64,000 bases of DNA from Nocardioides pantholopis (lineage in GTDB: Bacteria; Actinomycetota; Actinomycetes; Propionibacteriales; Nocardioidaceae): contig NZ_CP033324.1 in NCBI RefSeq assembly GCF_003710085.1, forward strand, positions 62,001 through 126,000, written 5' to 3'. Positions within the stretch are counted from its first letter, which is position 1, and every line of letters starts with the position of its first letter. Below, in pieces: positions 16,872 to 24,979 of this stretch. The translations under genes were made by a program, and so were the position numbers. Below the pieces are notes generated by a model, which did no database searches, was not told the DNA's origin, and saw nothing but the letters and a program-made list of their open reading frames with translations.

Positions 16872-17798
16872 ATGGGGACGTCTGACGAGGCCGGCGCGCG
16901 GACCCCCGCGCCCGTGGACTACACGCCGCTGGGCCGTACGCCCACCGTCGAGGAGGTCGAGCGGCTGCGGGAGGAGCTGGCCCGCGGCGACCACGGGAAG
17001 CTGGCCCGCACCACGTCCTCGCCGGCCAGGATGGGCGCGTTCATCGGTGGCCTGGTCGGGGGACTGCTGGTGTTCGTCAGCGGCATGGTCGTGCTGACCG
17101 ACAGCTCCGACCGTGGGGTGGGGCTGGTCGCCGTCGCCGTGAGCGCGGGGATCGGCCTGGTGGTCGGCCTCCTCGTGGCCGCGGCCACGCACCGCTCCTG
17201 GCTGACCACTGTGCGCCTGGCCACGTTCGCCCGCGCCAACGGCTTCGGGTTCCACCCGGAGGGCAGGGCGCCGCGGCTGCCCAGCGTGCTGCGGTCCGGG
17301 GCCAACGCCAACACCTCGAACCGAGTGTCCTGGGAGACCGGGGGCTGCCCCGCCCAGATGGGGACCTACCACCGCGCCAGCGGCGGCACCACGTCGAACT
17401 CGACCAGCAGCCGCTACCTGGCGGTGCGCCTTGGCCTCGGTCTGCCCGCGATGACGTTCCTCGGCGGCCGCCGCGGGCCGCTGCGCGGCGAGCTGCGGCG
17501 CGGTCCGGACGCCTTCGAGGGCCGGCGGTACTCGCTGCGGATGGCCGGGTGGCGCACCGACGAGCGAGCCACCGTGCTCTTCGACGAGCGGGTCGTCTCC
17601 CTGCTGACCGACCCGGCCATCTCCTGCAACGCGGAGTACGTCGACGGCTGGTTCCTCGTCTACTACCCGCACCGGCGGCGCGACGACGAGACGCTGTGGC
17701 GCCACGCCCTCGGTCTCGCGGACGCGGTGGTCGCCGCCGGCGCGAACCTGGTCCCGGACCCCGGGACGAAGCCGGGTGTCGGTCACCCCGACGGGTGA
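16872..17798 (+). CDS. Membrane protein of unknown function
   Basis: A 308-residue protein. After a 50-residue hydrophilic N-terminus it has two adjacent transmembrane segments (residues about 55-80, MGAFIGGLVGGLLVFVSGMV, and 85-110, GLVAVAVSAGIGLVVGLLVAAA). A soluble domain with repeated tryptophan/tyrosine follows (ERATVLFDERVVSLLTDPAISCNAEYVDGWFLVYYPHRR). I do not recognise the domain. ATG 16872 has GAGGAA upstream. It is followed by the GDPD gene 16 bp later. Confidence 0.6.
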   Translation: MGTSDEAGARTPAPVDYTPLGRTPTVEEVERLREELARGDHGKLARTTSSPARMGAFIGGLVGGLLVFVSGMVVLTDSSDRGVGLVAVAVSAGIGLVVGLLVAAATHRSWLTTVRLATFARANGFGFHPEGRAPRLPSVLRSGANANTSNRVSWETGGCPAQMGTYHRASGGTTSNSTSSRYLAVRLGLGLPAMTFLGGRRGPLRGELRRGPDAFEGRRYSLRMAGWRTDERATVLFDERVVSLLTDPAISCNAEYVDGWFLVYYPHRRRDDETLWRHALGLADAVVAAGANLVPDPGTKPGVGHPDG

Positions 17799-17814
17799 GG
17801 CAGGATGGGGGGCC

Positions 17815-18591
17815 ATGACCCCGCAGGTCGTCGCCCACCGCGGCGCCAGCCACGACCGCGCCGAGCACACGCTCGGCGCGTACACGGCGGCGCTGGACGC
17901 CGGCGCCGACGGTCTGGAGTGCGACGTACGGCTGACCGCCGACGGGCACCTGGTCTGCGTCCACGACCGCAACCTGCGCCGGACCGCGCGGCACCGCGGG
18001 ATCGTCTCGACGATGGAGCTGGCCGAGCTCAACGAGCTCGACTTCGCCTCCTGGAAGCATCCGTGGGGCGACCTGGACGACGAGGCCCCCGAGCTGGACG
18101 AGGAGCACGGCCGGGTGCTGACCCTGCGCAAGCTCTTCGAGGTCGCGGCCGACTACGAGCGGCCGGTCAGCCTGGCCGTGGAGACCAAGCACCCGACGCG
18201 GTACGGCGGGCTGGTGGAGAAGCGGGTCGCGGAGCTGCTCACCGACTTCGGCTGGGAGCGCCCCGGCTCGCCGGTGCGGGTGATGAGCTTCTCCTACACC
18301 GCGCTGCAGCGGATGGAGCGGCTGGCCGGCGTCGAGCTGGTGATGCTCTTCGACCATCCGCCGCTGTGGCCGATGCTGCGCCGGGCCATCGGCCGGGACT
18401 GGTTCGTCGGCCCGGGAGTCGAGGACCTGATGGAGCACCCCCGGCTCGGGGCCAGCATCGTGCGCAGCGGCCACCGGATGTACGTGTGGACCGTCAACAC
18501 CCGCGCCGAGCTCGAGGTGTGCCGCAACCTGGGGGTGGAGGCCGTGATCAGCGACCGCCCGGCGTACATCGTCGAGCTGCTCGGCAGGTAG
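17815..18591 (+). CDS. Glycerophosphodiester phosphodiesterase
   Basis: A 258-residue GDPD TIM-barrel enzyme that splits glycerophosphodiesters into glycerol-3-phosphate and an alcohol. It carries the metal/catalytic motif VVAHRGASHDRAEHTLGAYTAALDAGADGLECDVRLTADGHLVCVHDRNLRRT, with the His-Arg and Glu-Asp pairs of the family, and ends with the typical VWTVNTRAELEVCRNLGVEAVISDRPAYI. There is no signal peptide, so it is cytoplasmic. ATG 17815 marks the start of homology, although the frame is open slightly upstream. The stop codon TAG forms part of the TAGGTT -10 element of the next gene. Confidence 0.93.
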   Translation: MTPQVVAHRGASHDRAEHTLGAYTAALDAGADGLECDVRLTADGHLVCVHDRNLRRTARHRGIVSTMELAELNELDFASWKHPWGDLDDEAPELDEEHGRVLTLRKLFEVAADYERPVSLAVETKHPTRYGGLVEKRVAELLTDFGWERPGSPVRVMSFSYTALQRMERLAGVELVMLFDHPPLWPMLRRAIGRDWFVGPGVEDLMEHPRLGASIVRSGHRMYVWTVNTRAELEVCRNLGVEAVISDRPAYIVELLGR

Positions 18592-18601
18592 GTTCGCCGC
18601 C

Positions 18602-19546
18602 ATGGCGAAGAAGTCCCGCACCAAGGCCCGCGACGCTGCTGCTCCCGCCGAGGGCGAGGTCGGCCCCCGGCAGCCCTGCCCCTGCGGCTCGGGCAAGCGC
18701 TACAAGGCCTGCCACGGCGCCCCCGGGGGCGCCCGCACCCCGTTCGTGAAGCGGCCCTTCGAGGGGCTGCCCTCGGAGTGCGACGTGATCGCGCTGCGCG
18801 AGCTGGTCCCGGCGGCGACCGCCCCGCTGCAGGTCTCCGGCACCGACCGCTCGGTCGTGCTGTGCTCGCTGCTGCCGATGGCGGCCCCGGCGATGGTGCG
18901 CGCCAGCGGCGAGGTCTGGCTGGGCCTGCAGGTGCAGCACGCCTTCGGCGACCCGGCACGCGACCTCGGCGCGGTGCTGACCGCGGCGCTGGAGCAGGCC
19001 GAGCGCGGCGAGCCCGGCGTCGTCGGCCTGACCGCCGACCCCGGCCCCGGGCCGCGCCTGCAGGACCTGGTCACCGGCGACCGCCTGGACGTGACAGTCC
19101 ACGAGGGCTTCGACTACTGGATCGCGGACGTCGAGGACAAGGACGCGATGGCGGCCGCGCTGGAGCAGGCGAACGCCTCGGTCAACCCGACAGTGAAGCT
19201 GGCCTCGGTCGAGGCGGCGTACTGGACGAACGTCGGGACCAAGGAGCACTTGCGCTGGGTGATGCCGGAGCCCGAGGACCAGCTCCTGGACGCGCTCGCG
19301 CGCCTGCACGCCGCCGGCAAGGACGACCTGGCCCCCGGCTCCCGCCTGGTCGGGATGTTCCGGGCGCACGGGCTGCTGGCCCCGGTCTGGGACCTGCCCG
19401 TCGGCACCGGCGCCGAGGTCCTCGAGGAGCCGGCCGCGCGGTTCGCGGCCGACCTGGCCGAGGCGCTGGCCAGCACCGAGGAGCTCACCGCCGCCGAGCG
19501 TGCCGCCCGTCAGGGCCTGGCCAACCGCCAGGTCACGATTCGCTGA
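18602..19546 (+). CDS. DUF5926 protein with SEC-C zinc motif
   Basis: A 314-residue protein of the actinobacterial DUF5926 family. A basic N-terminus (MAKKSRTKARD) is followed by the SEC-C metal-binding motif PCPCGSGKRYKACHG at about residues 26-40. The family block KRPFEGLPSECDVIALRELVPAATAPL comes next. SEC-C motifs bind zinc and contact SecB or ribosomes in SecA, but these proteins are not SecA, and their role is not established. TAGGTT lies 7 nt before ATG 18602. The gene overlaps the convergent cyclase gene by 14 bp. Confidence 0.85.
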   Translation: MAKKSRTKARDAAAPAEGEVGPRQPCPCGSGKRYKACHGAPGGARTPFVKRPFEGLPSECDVIALRELVPAATAPLQVSGTDRSVVLCSLLPMAAPAMVRASGEVWLGLQVQHAFGDPARDLGAVLTAALEQAERGEPGVVGLTADPGPGPRLQDLVTGDRLDVTVHEGFDYWIADVEDKDAMAAALEQANASVNPTVKLASVEAAYWTNVGTKEHLRWVMPEPEDQLLDALARLHAAGKDDLAPGSRLVGMFRAHGLLAPVWDLPVGTGAEVLEEPAARFAADLAEALASTEELTAAERAARQGLANRQVTIR

Positions 19547-20630
19547 CGGCCTGGTCCGCGTCCTCCTCGACGCCGTCCTCGGACCGGTCGTCGACGGGGG
19601 CCCGGCGCAGCACCCAGGGCTGCAGCTTGGCGTAGCCCTTGACCGAGGTACGCCGCACCTGGCGCAGCGTGTACGCCGGGTGGTCGGCCAGCGCCTCGTG
19701 CGCCCCGCGGTCGAGGAGCACGGTGCCCGGCCGGGCGACCGAGGTCAGCCGGGAGGCGATGTTCACCACCGGACCGAAGACGTCGCCGAGCCGGCTCACC
19801 ACGTCGCCGTGGGCGAGCCCGGCCCGGACGGCCGGGAACGGGTCGTCCTCGTCCTGACCGCGCGCGGCCATGACCAGCGCGATCTCCGCGGCGTCGGCGG
19901 GGTCGTCGGCGACCAGCAGCACCTCGTCGCCGATGTTCTTGATCACCCGGCCGCCGTGCTCGACGGCGAGGTCGGCGCAGGCCTGCTCGAAGGTCTCCAG
20001 CCAGGCCACCAGCTCGGCCTCCCCGAGCTCCTTGCTGCGCGCGGTGTAGCCGACGATGTCGACGAAGCAGACCGCGGCGCTGCGCACCGGCGAGGCCGGC
20101 GACTCCACGGCCAGGGTCCGCGAGGCAGCCGAGGCGAGGTGCCGGCGCCAGACGTAGGACTGCAGCGACTCCACCAGCGGCAGCACCTCGGCGGCGAGGT
20201 CGCTGAGCTGGTCGACCGGGTCCTCGCTGTCCAGCGCGAGGTCGGCCAGCAGCCGGGTCTGCCACTCCGCCAGCCGGGCGTAGCTGCGGCCCCAGGTGCG
20301 CACCAGCGCAGCCTGGCGGTCCGGGCTCAGCACGCCGACGCCGACCAGGGTGGCGGTCTCCTCCAGGGCCCGGACGTCGGCGGCTGTGAACGCGACGTCG
20401 TCGTCGGTGGCGTGGGCGAAGCCCAGCAGCCGCCACAGCGTCTCGGCCAGTGCCAGCGGGACCCCGGCCCGGGCGGCCACCTCGCTCTTGGTCAGCGTGG
20501 GCGCCTCCCCGAGCAGCACCTCCTCGACCGTCTCCAGGGCGCCGGCCAGCTCCGGGAAGCCGGCGTCCGCGGCGTCGGTGAGCTCCGGGACGTCGTCCGC
20601 GGCACCGGTGAGGTCGGTGGGTGCGGTCAC
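19533..20630 (-). CDS. Class III adenylate/guanylate cyclase-domain protein
   Basis: A 365-residue protein with a helical N-terminal region (residues 1-180), in which EVAARAGVPLALAETLWRLLGF looks like a small regulatory helix-turn-helix. A class III nucleotide cyclase homology domain follows. Visible catalytic elements are the first metal Asp in VCFVDIVGYT, KNIGDEVLLVADD with the second metal Asp, and FGPVVNIASRL with the transition-state Asn/Arg pair. It should convert ATP to cAMP. The start GTG 20630 overlaps the stop codon of the cyclic-nucleotide-binding gene upstream (GTGA), so the sensor-like and synthetic proteins are made together. It is cytoplasmic, with no transmembrane helix seen. 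Confidence 0.88.
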   Translation of the reverse strand: MTAPTDLTGAADDVPELTDAADAGFPELAGALETVEEVLLGEAPTLTKSEVAARAGVPLALAETLWRLLGFAHATDDDVAFTAADVRALEETATLVGVGVLSPDRQAALVRTWGRSYARLAEWQTRLLADLALDSEDPVDQLSDLAAEVLPLVESLQSYVWRRHLASAASRTLAVESPASPVRSAAVCFVDIVGYTARSKELGEAELVAWLETFEQACADLAVEHGGRVIKNIGDEVLLVADDPADAAEIALVMAARGQDEDDPFPAVRAGLAHGDVVSRLGDVFGPVVNIASRLTSVARPGTVLLDRGAHEALADHPAYTLRQVRRTSVKGYAKLQPWVLRRAPVDDRSEDGVEEDADQAVSES

Positions 20631-20995
20631 TGCAGGCGAGCCGTCGCCACCGCGTCGAGCGCCTCCCGGAAGGCCGGCATCTCATCGCACAGCGCCCGCA
20701 CGGCCTCGGCGGAGAGGTGGATGAGCTCGAGGGGGGTCAGGGCCACCACGGTGGCGGTGCGCAGCTTGTGGCCGACGATCGCGGCCTCCCCGACGATGTC
20801 GCCAGCGCCGAGCTGGGCGATCTCCTGGCCGCCGCGCCGCACCGAGACCCGGCCGTCGAGCAGGATGTAGGCCTTGTCGGCGGGCGTCTGCTCCCAGATC
20901 GGCGACCAGCCCTCCGGCAGCGTGAGCCGCGTCCCGGCCGCGCTGATCCGCGCGACCTCCTGGGGCGTGAACCTGTCGAAGAAGGTGGCGGGCAT
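20627..20995 (-). CDS. Stand-alone cyclic-nucleotide-binding domain protein
   Basis: A 122-residue protein consisting of one cNMP-binding beta-barrel. The phosphate-binding cassette GDIVGEAAIVGHKLRTATVVAL retains the Gly-Glu and the Arg that grips the cyclic phosphate. There is no DNA-binding HTH, so it is not a Crp-type regulator by itself. It is translationally coupled to the cyclase gene that follows and may feed back on it. AGGAAGG lies before ATG 20995. Confidence 0.88.
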   Translation of the reverse strand: MPATFFDRFTPQEVARISAAGTRLTLPEGWSPIWEQTPADKAYILLDGRVSVRRGGQEIAQLGAGDIVGEAAIVGHKLRTATVVALTPLELIHLSAEAVRALCDEMPAFREALDAVATARLQ

Positions 20996-21005
20996 CGTGG
21001 GCCTT

Positions 21006-21032
21006 CCTGGTGGTCCTGGTGGTCCTGGTGGT
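21006..21032. repeat. Three perfect 9-bp tandem repeats in the leader of the cNMP-binding gene
   Basis: CCTGGTGGT occurs three times in a row just upstream of the minus-strand start codon at 20995. The copy nearest the gene contributes to its Shine-Dalgarno. Copy-number change by slippage could alter translation. Confidence 0.6.
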
Positions 21033-21155
21033 CATGGCACGGTCGAGACTGCCCCGGCGATCCTGTCGGTCGAGCACCGCAGTGTCCAGAGCGACCCGCG
21101 GGCATGCGTACGCCCGTCCCGGGCCGCGTGCGGTCTGATCCGGGTGCGCCGAGTC

Positions 21156-21209
21156 GGGTCAGCCGGGCAGGGTCAGCCGGGCAGGGTCAGCCGGGCAGGG
21201 TCAGTCGGG
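21156..21209. repeat. 14-bp tandem repeat, about 3.9 copies, at the arginine deiminase stop codon
   Basis: GGGTCAGCCGGGCA is repeated at 21156, 21170 and 21184, with a partial diverged copy at 21198-21209 that contains the arcA stop codon. The repeat therefore runs from the end of arcA into the intergenic region. It has no strong hairpin potential. Confidence 0.65.
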
Positions 21210-22466
21210 AAGTGGGTCCCGGGCGACCGGGCAGCTCATGCACCGCGGCCCGCCGCGTCCCGAGCCGAGCTCGGAGCCGGCGATCCGGACCACCTCGATG
21301 CCGGCGGCCTCGAGCCGCTCGTTGGTCTCGACGTTGCGCTCGTAGGCGACAGCGACCCGCGGTGCCAGCGCGAGGGTGTTGTTGCCGTCGTCCCACTGCT
21401 CGCGCTCGGCGGTGACCGGGTCCAGCCCGGTGTCGATCTGGTGCAGGGTGTCGATCTGCATCGCCTTCGCGGCCGCGACCAGGAACGGCTCGGCCTCGGC
21501 CACCCGCAGGGCCGGGCCGGCCCCGTCCGAGCCATCCGAGCTGTCCGGGCTGCCCGGGCTGTCTGGGCTGTCTGCGTCCTCCGGCGTCACGGCGTACGCC
21601 AACAGGGAGTCCGCGACGTTGGGGTACATCACGATCTTGTCGACGTCGACCATCGTGCACACGGTGTCCAGGTGCATCGTGGCCCGCTCCTGGGCGATCG
21701 GCACGGCCAGCACGGTGCGCGCGAGCCCGGCCTGGAAGGCCTGGCGGGCGAACCGCTCGACCCCGGCGGGCGTGGTCCGCTCGCCGACGCCGACGGCGAC
21801 CACGCCGGGGGCGAGCAGCAGTACGTCGCCGCCCTCGACGTGCTCGTGGCGCCAGCCGTGGATGGTGCGGGTGCCGCGGAAGCGGGGGTGCTCGGTGTAG
21901 ATCAGCCCGGTCAGCTGGGTCTCCCGGGCCCGCGCCGGCATGGCCAGGGAGGTGATCGCCACCCGGGGGCCGACCCACACGCTGGAGTCGCGGGTGAACA
22001 GCAGGTTCGGCAGCGGGTCGATGAGGAAGTCGTCGTGGGCGAGCAGGCTGGTCACCAGCCCGTGCCCGCCGCGGACCTCGTCGTTGCGGATCCCGGCCGT
22101 CAGGTGGGTGGTCAGCTCCGCCGGTGCCGCCGCGCCCAGGAACGCGGCCAGGTAGTCGCGCAGGGTGTCGCCGAGGTGCAGCCCGGCCAGGGCGGTGCTG
22201 ATCGCGTGCTCGCGGGCCGACTCGCTGGCCAGCGCCTCGGTGAGCAGCTCGGTCAGGTAGAGCACCTCGACGTCGCGCTCGCGCAGCGCCTGCGCGAAGG
22301 CGTCGTGCTCGTCCTGGGCGCGGGCCACCCAGGGGATCCCGTCGAAGAGCAGCCGGTCGTTGTTGCGGGGGGTGAGCCGCTTCAGCTCGGGCCCGGGACG
22401 GTGCAGCAGCACCGTGCGCAGCCGACCGACCTCGCTGTCCGCGCCGTGCATCGCACTGGGGGTCAT
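21201..22466 (-). CDS. arcA: Arginine deiminase
   Basis: A 421-residue arginine deiminase that hydrolyses arginine to citrulline and ammonia. Family motifs are present: [19 protein letters not shown], the Asp/Glu-binding region [14 protein letters not shown], the catalytic [29 protein letters not shown], and the nucleophile Cys in [12 protein letters not shown]. Between the beta-strand ending [11 protein letters not shown] and [12 protein letters not shown] it has a low-complexity Asp/Ser/Pro/Gly insert of about 25 residues encoded by short DNA repeats. No ornithine carbamoyltransferase or carbamate kinase gene is nearby, so it does not sit in a classic arcABC operon. Confidence 0.94.
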   Translation of the reverse strand: MTPSAMHGADSEVGRLRTVLLHRPGPELKRLTPRNNDRLLFDGIPWVARAQDEHDAFAQALRERDVEVLYLTELLTEALASESAREHAISTALAGLHLGDTLRDYLAAFLGAAAPAELTTHLTAGIRNDEVRGGHGLVTSLLAHDDFLIDPLPNLLFTRDSSVWVGPRVAITSLAMPARARETQLTGLIYTEHPRFRGTRTIHGWRHEHVEGGDVLLLAPGVVAVGVGERTTPAGVERFARQAFQAGLARTVLAVPIAQERATMHLDTVCTMVDVDKIVMYPNVADSLLAYAVTPEDADSPDSPGSPDSSDGSDGAGPALRVAEAEPFLVAAAKAMQIDTLHQIDTGLDPVTAEREQWDDGNNTLALAPRVAVAYERNVETNERLEAAGIEVVRIAGSELGSGRGGPRCMSCPVARDPLPD

Positions 22467-22485
22467 CGGGCCAGCCTAGGCGCGC

Positions 22486-23088
22486 TCAGGAGAGCAGCTC
22501 GTAGATCACCAGCGCCTCGAGCACCAGGCACACCGTGGCGCCGAGGTAGAACAGCACGTGCAGCCGGACCCGCTGCATCAGCCAGCGACCGGCCAGGACG
22601 GCGAGCCCGCTGACCGTCAGCAGCGCGCCGAGGGCGCCGAGCCACACCGAGAACGGCGCGTCGTAGCGGGCCACCAGCGAGATGGTCAGCAGCTGGGACA
22701 GGTCGCCCCACTCGGCGGCGAAGAGCACCAGGAACGAGGCGAGCACCGCCCGCCAGCCGTGCGCCGGCCGGGCCTTCTCGGCGAACTCCGCGCCGTCGTC
22801 GGCCTCGTTGGTGCGCTGGTGCTCGCGGCCCTCCTTGAACAGCAGGAACGCCCCGACCAGGAACAGCGCCCCCACCGCGACCTGGACGACCGTCTCCGGC
22901 AGGAACGACACAGCCTTGCCGAGCACCACCGCGACCGTCGTCTGCACCGCGAAGGCCAGCCCGACGCCGATCCACACCAGCAGCGGCCGGTAGCGGGTCG
23001 CGAGCACCAGCGTGGCGAGGAAGGTCTTGTCCGGCAGCTCGACCAGGAAGATCGTTCCGAAGGTCAAGGCCAGGGCGGCGAGGTCCAC
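22486..23088 (-). CDS. GDT1/UPF0016 (TMEM165-like) cation transporter
   Basis: A 200-residue integral membrane protein with six predicted helices in two three-helix halves. Each half has the family signature E-x-[GP]-D-[KL]-[ST]: ELPDKTFLATLVLA in the first helix and EWGDLSQLLTISLVA in the fourth. The hydrophilic loop between the halves carries EGREHQRTNEADDGAEF. GDT1 proteins export Mn2+ or Ca2+. It lies 12 bp downstream of larC, with which it may be cotranscribed. Confidence 0.88.
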   Translation of the reverse strand: MDLAALALTFGTIFLVELPDKTFLATLVLATRYRPLLVWIGVGLAFAVQTTVAVVLGKAVSFLPETVVQVAVGALFLVGAFLLFKEGREHQRTNEADDGAEFAEKARPAHGWRAVLASFLVLFAAEWGDLSQLLTISLVARYDAPFSVWLGALGALLTVSGLAVLAGRWLMQRVRLHVLFYLGATVCLVLEALVIYELLS

Positions 23089-23100
23089 CGGGGGATCCTC

Positions 23101-24291
23101 TCAGGGTCCGAGCAGCGCCCGGGCCTCGGCCTGCGCCTGCCCCAGCACGTCGGCGACCGGGCGGCCGAGGGTCGCCGCGGCGCGCGCCACGTCGTCGTAC
23201 TCCGGCTGGGCGTTGACCACGCGCCCGGCCAGCCGGGCCAGCTTCACCGAGACCGGCTGGCCGGCCACGGTGACAGTGGCGCTCGAGCGCTCCAGCGCGT
23301 GCTTCGCCACGGGGTGCTCGCGCACCCCGATCGTGGAGGTGTGGGTGAAGACCGCTGTCCGGACCGCCGCGAGCGCCGCCGGCGGCACCAGTGCGGCGAG
23401 GGTGTGGGCGGGCCGGCCCTTCTTCATCACGATCGGGGTCAGCCAGGCGTCCACGGCGCCGGCGGCCAGCAGCGCCTCCAGGACCGCGGGCCAGACCCGG
23501 GGATCGAGGTCGTCGACGTTGCAGGCGAGCACCACCTGCTGCTCGGCCGCGTCCGCCGACCCGGGGGCGGAGCCCACCAGCAGCCGCAGCACGTTCGGGT
23601 GTCCCTCGGGGTCGCGGGCGCCGGCGCCGCTCCCGACCGCGGTGACGGTCATCGGCGGCTGCGCGCCCCAGCCGGTGGCCACCGTGGTCAGCACCGCGGC
23701 CCCGGTGGGCGTGCACAGCTCGGCGGCCGGGGCCCCCGCGGGCCCGGCGTACGACGGGACGCCGCGCAGCAGCTCGGCCACCGCGGGCGGCGGCACCGGC
23801 AGTACGCCGTGCGCGGTGCGCACCGATCCGGACCCCACGGCGACCGGGGAGACCACTACCTGCGCGGCGCCGAGGTGGACCAGCCCGGCGGCGGCCCCGA
23901 CGACGTCGGCGATCGAGTCCAGCGCGCCGACCTCGTGGAAGTGGACCTCGTCGGCCGGGCGCCCGTGGACCGCGCCTTCGGCCGCGGCCAGCCGGCCGAA
24001 GACTGCCAGTGCCAGGGCCCGGACCTTGTCGGCGAGGTCTGCGGCCTCGAGCAGCGCCCGGACCTCCGCCCAGGACCGGTGGGTGGTCGACGTCGCGACC
24101 TCGACGTGGCAGCGGGTGGCGGCCAGGCCGGCGCGGCGTACCTCCTCGGCGGCCAGGCCGACCGGCTCCGGGGCGACGGCGTCCACGGCCGAGGCGATCA
24201 CGTCGAGCGGCACGCCCGCCCCGACCAGCGCGCCGAGGAGCATGTCGCCGCTCGCGCCGGCCGAGGCGTCGATCCAGAGCGTGGTGCTCAC
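23101..24291 (-). CDS. larC: Nickel-pincer cofactor biosynthesis protein LarC
   Basis: A 396-residue LarC, the CTP-dependent cyclometallase that inserts nickel into the pyridinium bisthiocarboxylate precursor of the lactate-racemase cofactor. It opens WIDASAGASGDMLLGALVGAGVP, has the histidine-rich HGRPADEVHFHEVGALDSIADVVGAA, and then CNVDDLDPRVWPAVLEALLAAGAVDAWLTPIVMKKGRP in the C-terminal half. It is one uninterrupted frame, unlike Lactobacillus, where LarC is split by a programmed frameshift. It overlaps larB by 4 nt. Neither larE nor larA is in the window. Confidence 0.92.
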   Translation of the reverse strand: MSTTLWIDASAGASGDMLLGALVGAGVPLDVIASAVDAVAPEPVGLAAEEVRRAGLAATRCHVEVATSTTHRSWAEVRALLEAADLADKVRALALAVFGRLAAAEGAVHGRPADEVHFHEVGALDSIADVVGAAAGLVHLGAAQVVVSPVAVGSGSVRTAHGVLPVPPPAVAELLRGVPSYAGPAGAPAAELCTPTGAAVLTTVATGWGAQPPMTVTAVGSGAGARDPEGHPNVLRLLVGSAPGSADAAEQQVVLACNVDDLDPRVWPAVLEALLAAGAVDAWLTPIVMKKGRPAHTLAALVPPAALAAVRTAVFTHTSTIGVREHPVAKHALERSSATVTVAGQPVSVKLARLAGRVVNAQPEYDDVARAAATLGRPVADVLGQAQAEARALLGP

Positions 24292-24971
24292 CGGGGCACC
24301 GACTGGCGGGCCACCCGGGCGGCGTGCACCCCGGCGCCGTACCCGTTGTCGATGTTGACGACAGTCACCCCGGGGGCGCAGGAGTTGAGCATCGCCAGCA
24401 GCGCGGCGAGGCCGTCGAAGGAGGCGCCGTAGCCGACGCTGGTCGGCACGGCCACGAGGGGTACGCCCGTGAGCCCGCCGACCACTGACGGCAGGGCGCC
24501 CTCCATGCCGGCCACCACGACCAGGCAGTCCGCGGCCTCGAGCCGGTCCCGGACGCCGAGCAGCCGGTGCAGCCCGGAGACCCCCACGTCGGTGACCAGG
24601 TCGACAGCGGCGCCGTGCACCCGGACGGCGACGGCGGCCTCCGCGGCAACGGGGAGGTCGGAGGTGCCGGCGCTGACCACCGCGACCGTGCCGCGCGGGG
24701 TCGGCGGCGAGCCGAGGGTGGCGGTCCGGGAGACCGGGTCGACCGCGGCGCCGAGCGCGTCGGCGACCGCGGCCTGCGCCTCCGGGGCCAGCCGGGTGGC
24801 GAGCACGGCGCGGTCGGGGTGGCGCTGGTGCAGGGTGCGGAGGATCTCCACCACCTGCTCCGGGGTCTTGCCGGCGCCGTACACGACCTCGGGGTCGCCG
24901 GTGCGCGCCGCGCGGTCCAGGTCGACCCGGGCGAAGCCCAGGTCCGCGGTGCGGGGGTCGGGATGCTCCAC
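24288..24971 (-). CDS. larB: Nickel-pincer cofactor biosynthesis protein LarB
   Basis: A 227-residue LarB, which carboxylates and hydrolyses nicotinic acid adenine dinucleotide in the first step of nickel-pincer cofactor synthesis. The AIR-carboxylase (PurE)-like core is clear: VAVVSAGTSDLPVAAEAA, VVVAGMEGALPSVVGGLTGVPLVAVPTSVGYGASFDGLAALLAMLNSCAPGVTVVNIDNGYGAG. The N-terminal VVYGAGKTPEQVVEIL is also typical. It starts at GTG 24971, 8 bp after the pheA stop codon, and its stop overlaps the larC start. Confidence 0.92.
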   Translation of the reverse strand: MEHPDPRTADLGFARVDLDRAARTGDPEVVYGAGKTPEQVVEILRTLHQRHPDRAVLATRLAPEAQAAVADALGAAVDPVSRTATLGSPPTPRGTVAVVSAGTSDLPVAAEAAVAVRVHGAAVDLVTDVGVSGLHRLLGVRDRLEAADCLVVVAGMEGALPSVVGGLTGVPLVAVPTSVGYGASFDGLAALLAMLNSCAPGVTVVNIDNGYGAGVHAARVARQSVPR

Positions 24972-24979
24972 GGCGGGCC

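Noticed and set aside
21156..21209. CRISPR array
   Set aside because: The 14-bp units are directly adjacent with no spacers, and no cas genes are near.
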